A stretch of DNA of 64,000 bases. Source: Alteromonadaceae bacterium M269. GTDB taxonomy: Bacteria; Pseudomonadota; Gammaproteobacteria; Enterobacterales; Alteromonadaceae. Numbering within the stretch: position 1 is the first letter of the stretch; each line of letters opens with the position of its first letter. The notes below the pieces were generated by a model, which was not told the origin of the DNA, did no database searches, and saw only the letters and a list, made by a program, of their open reading frames with translations. The position numbers and the translations under genes were made by a program. The stretch lies in assembly GCA_004353515.1 (NCBI GenBank), contig SMNZ01000001.1, positions 124,001 to 188,000 on the forward strand, written 5' to 3'. This document shows, in pieces, positions 7,692-14,622 of this stretch.

Positions 7692-8486
7692 CTAAATTGG
7701 CCGTATAAAGTCACCTTTATCGATAGATTTTGAGTACTGTTTTGCGATCTTATTTAATTGTTTAATGTTACTGTTCTGTTGAAGTAAAAGAGCTTCTATT
7801 TGAATGAGATCCAAATCTTCTACATCATGTTCTAATGCGATTACGCCCCAAATATAAGCTTTGTCGAACTGTTCAAGTTTCATGTAAATAGTCGCTAGGC
7901 TGCTAAATATATTCTCATCAATATCGGCGTCTTCTTCGTGCAACTCAAGAGCATGGTGTAGTGTTTTGATCGTTGTGGGTAAATCGAACTTACTGTAGTA
8001 AGAGGCGAGAGCGACTTGTAATTCGGATGTCTCTAGTTTGCCTTCATCTTTATATTTCATAAAGGTTTCAAGGGCTTCCTCGTTGTTGTGACGAGACCAT
8101 TGATAATAAAGTAGGTGAGGCTCTTTGGAATCTCTGGTTGCTCTGGCAAGTCTCTTAAGCTCTCGCTCGGCAGTCAGTAACCCTTTTACGCGACCTGTTT
8201 GTTTCTCTTTAAACTTAATATGTTCGATTTGGGATGCTTTGCTGATGCACTTTTTGTAGTCTTCAAAGCCTAGTAATAGTCGGTATTTATTGATGTCCTG
8301 AGGTTTCTGGAGATCTTCATATCGAGAACGGATGATGACGGACTTTTCCGCTCTGCACCAACTGTCAGGGTTCAAGTCTGAACACAAGCTCTGTTCTTCT
8401 TCACAAATTGTTGCAATAGACTTTTGTGAAAAAGCATCACAACCAGCTAGCAATAAAACGGCAATAACCAGCAAAATCCTTAGCAT
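7692..8486 (-). CDS. DUF2989-family lipoprotein
   Basis: 264 residues. A lipoprotein signal peptide ends in the lipobox LLAG-C16, so the mature protein should be lipid-anchored at Cys16; no Asp at +2 problem is evident beyond D17 (CDAF), which could favour retention at the inner membrane. The rest is alpha-helical with TPR/SEL1-like character (IKTLHHALELHEEDADIDENIFSSLATIYMKLEQFDKAYIWG region). DUF2989 lipoproteins are found in Vibrio, Shewanella and relatives, function unknown. About 200 bp of non-coding sequence separate it from the VF530 gene, with nothing notable. Confidence 0.82.
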   Translation of the reverse strand: MLRILLVIAVLLLAGCDAFSQKSIATICEEEQSLCSDLNPDSWCRAEKSVIIRSRYEDLQKPQDINKYRLLLGFEDYKKCISKASQIEHIKFKEKQTGRVKGLLTAERELKRLARATRDSKEPHLLYYQWSRHNNEEALETFMKYKDEGKLETSELQVALASYYSKFDLPTTIKTLHHALELHEEDADIDENIFSSLATIYMKLEQFDKAYIWGVIALEHDVEDLDLIQIEALLLQQNSNIKQLNKIAKQYSKSIDKGDFIRPI

Positions 8487-8571
8487 AAGTTTAATAGCCC
8501 TATGATGAAAAATTACAAATAAAATCGACAGATTTGGTTAAAACCAGGAAATTGTGTAATTTTAATCCAGT

Positions 8572-8601
8572 TTGTTGCAACCCTTGGCATTCATTTAGAA
8601 T
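8572..8601 (+). promoter_or_regulatory. Candidate promoter for gap
   Basis: TTGTTG (8572-8577) and TAGAAT (8596-8601) are 18 bp apart, followed by a GC-rich stretch (GCGCACCG). This gives a leader of about 55 bases before the ATG at 8663. Predicted from hexamers only. Confidence 0.35.
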
Positions 8602-8662
8602 GCGCACCGTCGTAATTCTGTGACAACCTTATAAGTTATGAAAGTATAGGTAAACAAAAATC

Positions 8663-10102
8663 ATGAACCAACAGTTCGAGCAACAATTATTGTCTAGCTG
8701 GCAAGAGCGCCAAGAATTTGCTGAGCGTATGCAACCTTTATTGGGAAAACTATATCGCGACCATGCTGTCGAAGTGAGCGTTTATGGTAGACCGCTGTTA
8801 GGTGTGACGAGTATTGATATCATTAAAGCGCACCGAGCGGTGAGATTGTTTGAATCTCATAAATTAAGATTACGTGAGAGCTGGCCTCTACTTGAAGCGT
8901 TGAGTGAAATGAAATTAGCACCAGGGCGTGTTGATTTAGGTAAATTAGCATTTCAATATCACCATTCAGACCACGGTCATGACTCTATCGATGCTTTCTT
9001 ACGCGACAAGCTAGTTGACCTTGTTGATGTTGAAGATACTACAGAGAGTCAAGATGTTGTTCTTTACGGCTTCGGACGTATCGGTCGTCTAATGGCGCGC
9101 TTACTTATTGAACGTCACGGTAAGAACAACAAACTGCGTTTACGTGCCATTGTAGTTCGTGGTGGTAAAGAAGGTGATTTAGAGAAGCGTGCAAGCCTTT
9201 TACGCCGTGACTCAGTTCACGGGCCATTTAATGGCAGCATTACAGTAGATCACGAACGCAATGCTATTAAAGCGAACGGTGTATTTATTAAAGTCATCTA
9301 TGCTAATAACCCAACTGAAGTTGATTACGAACAATATGGTATTAAAGATGCCATTGTTATCGACAACACGGGTATGTGGCGCGATGAAAAAGGGTTGTCA
9401 CAACACTTAGAATCTAAAGGTGCGAAAAAAGTTATTTTGACTGCACCTGGTAAAGGCAATATCAAGAATATTGTTTTTGGTGTTAACGATGATCAAATCG
9501 AATCAACTGATAACATTATGTCTGCGGCAAGTTGCACAACTAACGCTATTACTCCTGTGCTTAAAGCAGTTGATGAGAAGTTCGGCATTACACATGGTCA
9601 CGTTGAAACGGTTCACTCTTATACTAACGACCAAAACTTAATTGATAACTTCCATAAAGCTGAGCGTCGTGGCAGAAGTGCGGCATTAAACATGGTATTA
9701 ACTGAAACAGGTGCAGCTAAGGCTGTGTCTAAAGCTTACCCTGCGTTAGAAGGTAAGTTAACAGGTAATGCGATACGCGTGCCGACACCTAATGTTTCAA
9801 TGGCGATATTGAATCTTCAATTAAACGAAGAAAGCAACAAAGACGATATGAACGAGTTCATGCGTCACAAAGCGTTGTTCTCAAACTTACAGGATCAAAT
9901 CGATTTTACTAATTCAACAGAAGTTGTTTCTAGTGACTTAGTGGGAACACGTTGTGCAGGTATCTTTGATGCACAGGCCACGATCGTTGAAGGTAAGAGT
10001 GCAACCTTGTACGTTTGGTACGACAACGAATTTGGTTATAGCTGCCAGGTTATGCGTGTTGTGCAAGAAATGGCTGGTTTACACTATCCGATGTTGCCAT
10101 AA
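8663..10102 (+). CDS. gap: Glyceraldehyde-3-phosphate dehydrogenase, long form with N-terminal extension
   Basis: 479 residues compared with about 335 for classical GAPDH. The NAD-binding start GFGRIGRL is at 136-143, so the first ~130 residues are an extra helical domain. Catalytic Cys291 lies in SCTTN, and WYDNEFGYSCQV near the C-terminus is conserved. This long form occurs in Pseudomonas, Shewanella and other gammaproteobacteria. It interconverts glyceraldehyde 3-phosphate and 1,3-bisphosphoglycerate; whether it serves glycolysis or gluconeogenesis is not shown. Single gene, with its own candidate promoter and a terminator downstream. Confidence 0.93.
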   Translation: MNQQFEQQLLSSWQERQEFAERMQPLLGKLYRDHAVEVSVYGRPLLGVTSIDIIKAHRAVRLFESHKLRLRESWPLLEALSEMKLAPGRVDLGKLAFQYHHSDHGHDSIDAFLRDKLVDLVDVEDTTESQDVVLYGFGRIGRLMARLLIERHGKNNKLRLRAIVVRGGKEGDLEKRASLLRRDSVHGPFNGSITVDHERNAIKANGVFIKVIYANNPTEVDYEQYGIKDAIVIDNTGMWRDEKGLSQHLESKGAKKVILTAPGKGNIKNIVFGVNDDQIESTDNIMSAASCTTNAITPVLKAVDEKFGITHGHVETVHSYTNDQNLIDNFHKAERRGRSAALNMVLTETGAAKAVSKAYPALEGKLTGNAIRVPTPNVSMAILNLQLNEESNKDDMNEFMRHKALFSNLQDQIDFTNSTEVVSSDLVGTRCAGIFDAQATIVEGKSATLYVWYDNEFGYSCQVMRVVQEMAGLHYPMLP

Positions 10103-10111
10103 TAGGTTTTG

Positions 10112-10145
10112 AGAGAGGTTGCTTAGGCGGCCTCTCTGCTTTATT
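10112..10145 (+). terminator. Rho-independent terminator after gap
   Basis: AGAGAGG and CCTCTCT form a 7-bp stem around a 12-base loop (10112-10137), followed by GCTTTATTTATTT. It is 10 bp after the gap stop codon. Confidence 0.7.
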
Positions 10146-10181
10146 TATTTGGTGAGCTTTAACTATCGGTAGCGTTGTTTC

Positions 10182-10742
10182 ATGTCCAAAGTAGTTGTTG
10201 ATAATTCATTCAAACCTAAAATCCTATCTACAAAATCTTTCTTTTCTTTTCGTAATCTCAGAAGTTTGAGCAAAGAACTCATTATTTTTGCAGTGATATT
10301 TTTCGCTATCATGGCATGGCAAACTCGAGATATGTTAGCGACAGACGGCAGTGTGCAGATTTCGCAAAAAGTATTGCCTTCGCTGAAGGGGGATACCATG
10401 CCGTTGACGGAAAATGGGAGACCTACGCTGATCTATTTCTTTGCTCCTTGGTGCAATATCTGCAAAATGAGCATCGGTAATCTAGATGGTATCAATACTG
10501 ACAAATTTAATATTGTGACAGTGGCACTAGACTATAACAGCGTCGAAGCGGTTGAAGAGTTTGCGGCTGATCAGTCTTTATCTGTCCCCGTGCTCTTGGG
10601 TACTCAAGAGCTAAAAAGCGAGTTTCAAATTAAGGGTTATCCAAGTTATTACCTATTGGATGAGAACAGAAAGGTTGTTTCTAAATCCTATGGTTATAGC
10701 TCTTCTTTAGGGATGAAATTAAGAGCTTGGGCGAACGGCTAA
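10182..10742 (+). CDS. Membrane-anchored thioredoxin-like protein (TlpA/ResA type)
   Basis: 186 residues. A cytoplasmic N-terminus of about 32 residues is followed by a single hydrophobic segment (about 33-46) and then a periplasmic thioredoxin-fold domain with the active-site motif FFAPWC91-N-I-C94 and a cis-proline region KGYPSYYLL. It probably reduces or oxidises periplasmic disulfides. The CNIC dipeptide differs from the usual CGPC or CEPC. No cytochrome c maturation genes are adjacent. The gene follows gap after a terminator and appears to be monocistronic. Confidence 0.82.
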   Translation: MSKVVVDNSFKPKILSTKSFFSFRNLRSLSKELIIFAVIFFAIMAWQTRDMLATDGSVQISQKVLPSLKGDTMPLTENGRPTLIYFFAPWCNICKMSIGNLDGINTDKFNIVTVALDYNSVEAVEEFAADQSLSVPVLLGTQELKSEFQIKGYPSYYLLDENRKVVSKSYGYSSSLGMKLRAWANG

Positions 10743-10858
10743 AGACGGAATTGTTAGGAATACGATACGTTTCTGTTTTCAAAGCTTTACATAATTAAAC
10801 ATCCCATTTTAGAGTTGTGGTATGCTCTTGATATTGAACTAATAACCTCGTTATTTAT

Positions 10859-11986
10859 ATGAAGATAACTAGTAATTTCGACAGCGGAAATATCAACGTC
10901 ATTTCTGCTGAAACCCCTGAAAACATACGACTTTCCATTCACAAAGATAACCAATCAGAATTTTATCAATGGTTCCACTATAAGTTGGAATCGACAGCTA
11001 TGGTCGAACATAAAATGACCATCACAGATCTTAAGACGTCAGCTTATCCTGATGGTTGGAAAAATTACCAAGCTGTTGCATCATATGACCGTAAAGAGTG
11101 GTTTCGTGTAGACAGCGAGTTTGATGGTGAGTCACTCATTATTGAACACACACCTGAATTTAATCATACCTACTATGCGTACTTCGCTCCTTACGGGTAT
11201 GAGCGCCATTTAGACTTATTAGCTTGGGCACAATCATCTTTTGATTGTCAGCAAATTAGTTTAGGTGAAACCTTAGATGGCCGTGATCTATCTATGTTAG
11301 TTGTGGGTGAGCCGAGTGATGATAAAAAAGCTGTTTGGATTACAGCAAGACAGCATCCGGGTGAGACTATGGCCGAATGGTTGATTGAAGGCTTATTAGA
11401 ACGCCTACTTGATGATGAAGATGGTGTAGCGCGCTCTTTATTGAATAAGTGCGTGTTTTACATAGTACCTAATATGAATCCAGATGGTTCATATCGAGGT
11501 CATTTACGCACAAATGCGGCAGGTGTGAACCTCAATCGCGAATGGGCTGAACCTAGCATGGAAAGAAGTCCTGAAGTGTATCTGGTACTGAATAAGATGC
11601 GCGAAACCGGTCTGGATATGTTTTTAGATGTGCATGGTGATGAAGCGTTACCCTATAACTTTGTTGCGGGCTGTGAAGGTGTTCCAAATTACAGCGATAA
11701 AATAAAGCACTTGGAAGACAGTTTTAAGCGTGTGCTTATGCAAACAACGCCTGAATTCCAAGATACCTATGGGTATCCTAAAGACGCGCCTGGCGAAGCT
11801 AATCTAACTGTTGGCTCTAATGCTGTGGGTAACGAATTTGAGTGTTTGTCTTACACTCTGGAAATGCCATTTAAAGACAATGCAGATTTACCGGATCCAG
11901 CGTTTGGTTGGTCTCCAGCCCGATGCAAACAGCTAGGTGAAGATGTGTTAGTTGCAATACATTCAGTCGCTGATGAGCTTAGGTAA
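10859..11986 (+). CDS. M14-family carboxypeptidase, cytosolic carboxypeptidase-like
   Basis: 375 residues with no signal peptide. An N-terminal beta-sandwich domain (about 1-115) with a YAYFAPYGYERH stretch is typical of bacterial CCP-like enzymes (M14D). The zinc site is H166-x-x-E169 (RQHPGETMAEW) and H259 (DVHGDE); NPDG (207-210), N226-R227 and catalytic Glu335 (YTLEMPFKD) complete the active site. Eukaryotic CCPs remove glutamates from tubulin; the bacterial substrate is unknown. Stand-alone gene. Confidence 0.88.
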   Translation: MKITSNFDSGNINVISAETPENIRLSIHKDNQSEFYQWFHYKLESTAMVEHKMTITDLKTSAYPDGWKNYQAVASYDRKEWFRVDSEFDGESLIIEHTPEFNHTYYAYFAPYGYERHLDLLAWAQSSFDCQQISLGETLDGRDLSMLVVGEPSDDKKAVWITARQHPGETMAEWLIEGLLERLLDDEDGVARSLLNKCVFYIVPNMNPDGSYRGHLRTNAAGVNLNREWAEPSMERSPEVYLVLNKMRETGLDMFLDVHGDEALPYNFVAGCEGVPNYSDKIKHLEDSFKRVLMQTTPEFQDTYGYPKDAPGEANLTVGSNAVGNEFECLSYTLEMPFKDNADLPDPAFGWSPARCKQLGEDVLVAIHSVADELR

Positions 11987-12014
11987 TTCTAAGCTCAAAG
12001 CGGATTTATTTTTT

Positions 12015-12033
12015 GATAATGATAACAATAATG
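12015..12033. promoter_or_regulatory. Fur-box-like sequence upstream of the AGCS gene
   Basis: GATAATGATAACAATAATG matches 15 of 19 positions of the classical Fur box GATAATGATAATCATTATC, and also reads as near-repeated GATAAT hexamers. It lies 17-35 bases ahead of the TTG start of the symporter gene. AT-rich sequence makes chance matches possible. Confidence 0.3.
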
Positions 12034-12049
12034 ATTAAGGGGAAAATTT

Positions 12050-13714
12050 TTGGAATCCTTTACTAATATTCTGCTCACATTGGATGGCCTTTTAGGGAGC
12101 TCTCCCTGGTTTCCTTATGTTTTGCTGGGGACAGGTTTATTTTTCACTATTTACCTGAAATTCCCGCAAGTTCGTTATTTTAAGCATGCAACTCAGGTTG
12201 TTCGCGGTAAGTTTGATAAAGAAGGCGATCCTGGAGATACATCTCACTTCCAAGCTCTAGCAACGGCACTTTCAGGTACCGTAGGTACAGGTAATATCAG
12301 TGGAGTTGCTTTGGCAATATTCATTGGTGGTCCTGCGGCAGTATTTTGGATGTGGGCAACCGCGTTCTTTGGTATGACAACTAAGTTTGTCGAAGTAACC
12401 TTGTCGCACAAATACCGCGTAAAAACAGACGATGGCACTATGGCTGGTGGACCTATGTATTACATGGACCGTCGTTTGAATATGAAATGGCTTGCTGTCG
12501 CATTCGCGATTGCAACAGTATTGAGTTCTTTTGGTACAGGTAATTTACCTCAGATCAATGGTATCGCAAGCAGTATGGAAGCGACTTTCGGTTTTGAACC
12601 GCTTGTTGTGGGTGCTGTCTTAGGTATTCTTTTGGCGATGGTTATTTTAGGTGGTATACGTCGTATAGCAGCTGTGACCTCTAAAATCGTTCCTATTATG
12701 GCTGTTATCTATCTTATCGGTGCTTTTGCCGTTATCTTCGCCAACGTAGGTAATATTGGGCCTTCATTTGCAGCGATTATCGGAGATGTCTTCACTGGTT
12801 CAGCTGCGGCTGGTGGTTTCCTTGGTGCAGGTATGGCTGCTGCCTTTACTAAAGGTGTTAACCGTGGTTTGTTCTCTAACGAAGCGGGTCAGGGTTCTGC
12901 GCCTATTGCTCACGCTGCTGCAAAAACTGAAGAGCCTGTTTCTGAAGGTATGGTCTCTATCTTAGAACCTTTCATCGACACCATTATCATTTGTACGATT
13001 ACGGGCCTTGTTATTTTGTCTTCTGGTGTTTGGACTGAGAAATTCGAAAACGAATTTGATCGTTCTGACATGACAATCGTTGCTGGTGCTTATGTTGAAT
13101 CAAATGAGCAAGACCATGCGAATATCGCAAGCTTCGTTGGTGGCGGTGAAGGTCACGGTGTTGAACTATTCAACGGCACTATTCAAGTTGTATCAGGTAA
13201 AGCACTTAACCGAGATTTTACTGTTCTTAACTCGCGTTCATTTGCGGATGATGTGATTTATAAGCTTTCTTCCGAGAATGACCTGTATACTGGTAGCTTG
13301 AAAGTTGTTGATGGTGCCATTGAGAAAGACAATATTGTCGTTTCAGGTAAGTCTCTGCTGCATTCTGCAACACTGACCACCAAAGCATTTACTCGCGGTT
13401 TCTTTGGCGAATCTGGTCAATATATTGTGTCTATTGGTTTGTTGTTGTTCGCGTTCTCTACAGCGATTTCATGGTCTTATTATGGTGATAGGGCAATGAC
13501 ATACTTGCTTGGCCCGCGTTCCGTTATGCCATATCGCGTGTTGTATGTTGCTGGTTTCGTTTGGGCGTCTTTCGCTGACACAACGTTAATCTGGCATCTC
13601 TCTGCTGTTGCTATTGTGGTGATGACCTTACCTAACTTATTTGGCATCTTGTTGTTACGCAAAGAAATGAAAGAAACAGTAGATGACTACTGGAATAAAT
13701 TTGGTAATAAATAG
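12050..13714 (+). CDS. AGCS-family sodium:alanine/glycine symporter with large insert
   Basis: 554 residues; typical AGCS proteins have about 450. Hydrophobic helices cover about 15-325 and 440-550. The family motifs are present: [16 protein letters not shown] near 70, GGPMYYM near 135, and [25 protein letters not shown] near 270-295. It would import alanine or glycine with sodium across the inner membrane. Residues about 328-440 are an acidic, soluble, beta-rich insert ([14 protein letters not shown] onward) between two membrane helices, not found in the classical transporters. Start is TTG with AAGGGGA upstream. A terminator follows. Confidence 0.9.
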   Translation: MESFTNILLTLDGLLGSSPWFPYVLLGTGLFFTIYLKFPQVRYFKHATQVVRGKFDKEGDPGDTSHFQALATALSGTVGTGNISGVALAIFIGGPAAVFWMWATAFFGMTTKFVEVTLSHKYRVKTDDGTMAGGPMYYMDRRLNMKWLAVAFAIATVLSSFGTGNLPQINGIASSMEATFGFEPLVVGAVLGILLAMVILGGIRRIAAVTSKIVPIMAVIYLIGAFAVIFANVGNIGPSFAAIIGDVFTGSAAAGGFLGAGMAAAFTKGVNRGLFSNEAGQGSAPIAHAAAKTEEPVSEGMVSILEPFIDTIIICTITGLVILSSGVWTEKFENEFDRSDMTIVAGAYVESNEQDHANIASFVGGGEGHGVELFNGTIQVVSGKALNRDFTVLNSRSFADDVIYKLSSENDLYTGSLKVVDGAIEKDNIVVSGKSLLHSATLTTKAFTRGFFGESGQYIVSIGLLLFAFSTAISWSYYGDRAMTYLLGPRSVMPYRVLYVAGFVWASFADTTLIWHLSAVAIVVMTLPNLFGILLLRKEMKETVDDYWNKFGNK

Positions 13715-13736
13715 CCAGTTTTATTGGTCATTATAG

Positions 13737-13760
13737 GCGAGGGTTTTCCCTCGCTTTTTT
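13737..13760 (+). terminator. Rho-independent terminator after the AGCS gene
   Basis: GCGAGGG and CCCTCGC form a 7-bp stem with a TTTT loop, followed by six T residues. Confidence 0.85.
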
Positions 13761-13794
13761 GTATCTAGGAATTGTATTGTATCTAGGAATTGTA
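13761..13794. repeat. 16-bp direct repeat, two copies
   Basis: GTATCTAGGAATTGTA occurs at 13761-13776 and 13779-13794 with a 2-bp spacer (period 18), directly after the terminator. No known function. Confidence 0.9.
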
Positions 13795-13821
13795 GCGCTC
13801 TAATCTAAGTAGTATTCGCTA

Positions 13822-13949
13822 TATATCCAATATTATTGGAAGTGCATGGAGGCAGTATACGAACAATCCCACATGAGCTTAGATAAACGACGTAACTGTG
13901 GTGATAAAATGTAGCTAACAAACTGGCATTTTCAAGGATGAAGAGCATA
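13822..13949. repeat. Dispersed repeat, family 2, copy 2 (about 128 bp)
   Basis: Inverted relative to 5829-5956. The ends are TATATCC and the complement of a GAGCATA-like version of the TATACCC end, so this copy has decayed ends. Internal identity includes CATGAGCTTAGATAAAC (13872-13888) and GGCATTTTCAAGGAT (13925-13939). It fills most of the non-coding gap before the zinc ribbon gene. Confidence 0.7.
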
Positions 13950-14011
13950 AGCCTAGCTTTCATTAGTTCGCGCTATTCGTTATAGTGCACCACCTTATTC
14001 TGGAGGATTTC

Positions 14012-14341
14012 ATGGCGTTAATTGATTGCCCTTCTTGCAACAAAAAGATATCTGATAAAGCTAAGCAATGTCCCCATTGTCAAACTGATTTTACCAATAC
14101 AACTGCTGAAGACGCTGAACGCAAACAAAGCATGTCTAAGTTCAAACGTAGTCAAAGCATACAAAATCAATCTATGTTAGCGATGCTAATGTTTGTTGCT
14201 GGTTTTGCGTTGATGTTTATGGGTGAGCCGCCCGCTCCAGATAGCCTCAAATATAAAGGTGCTATGGCCTGTACGGCAATCGGTTTTATTTGGTATATCA
14301 TTAATCGTGTTCGCATGATCTTTTTAAAGAGGTTTAGCTAG
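14012..14341 (+). CDS. Zinc ribbon membrane protein of unknown function
   Basis: 109 residues. An N-terminal zinc ribbon has C6-x-x-C9 and C20-x-x-C23 (CPSC...CPHC), followed by a charged linker and two hydrophobic segments (about 52-71 and 82-101). The start is ATG 14012, preceded by a strong TGGAGGATTTC ribosome site, rather than the longer frame from 13985. The next gene begins at the last base of this stop codon (TAGTG), so translation is coupled. First gene of the yeaC/DUF349 run. Confidence 0.85.
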   Translation: MALIDCPSCNKKISDKAKQCPHCQTDFTNTTAEDAERKQSMSKFKRSQSIQNQSMLAMLMFVAGFALMFMGEPPAPDSLKYKGAMACTAIGFIWYIINRVRMIFLKRFS

Positions 14342-14622
14342 TGCAGTTGGATTCACTTATTAAATCTATGACTCCAGAAATATATGAGCGCTTGGCACAA
14401 GCTGTTGAAACGGGAAAATGGCCTGATGGGACCAAGTTAACCGAAGAACAGCGTGAAAATAGCATGCAAGCGGTTATGATTTATCAAGCCAAGGTATTGG
14501 CTAGTGATCAACATATGACTGTTGGACCTGACGGGGAAATCGTGAATAAAAATCGTCAGGAGCTCAAGCAACAGTTTTCTTCCCAGCCATCAATCGCACG
14601 GTTTAAGCAGGATGATTTTTAG
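14341..14622 (+). CDS. yeaC: YeaC-family protein (DUF1315)
   Basis: 93 residues, starting with GTG within the previous stop. The family core is present: MTPEIYERLAQAVETGKWPDG..L...QRE...QAVM.YQA. It ends VARFKQDDF-like. DUF1315 proteins are small cytosolic proteins of unknown role. The coding region overlaps the next gene by 11 bases, so all three are one translational unit. Confidence 0.88.
   Translation: MQLDSLIKSMTPEIYERLAQAVETGKWPDGTKLTEEQRENSMQAVMIYQAKVLASDQHMTVGPDGEIVNKNRQELKQQFSSQPSIARFKQDDF

Noticed and set aside
12756..12965. Plus-strand frame of 69 residues inside the AGCS gene
   Set aside because: Leucine/valine-rich reading of an out-of-frame membrane segment; shadow of the symporter.
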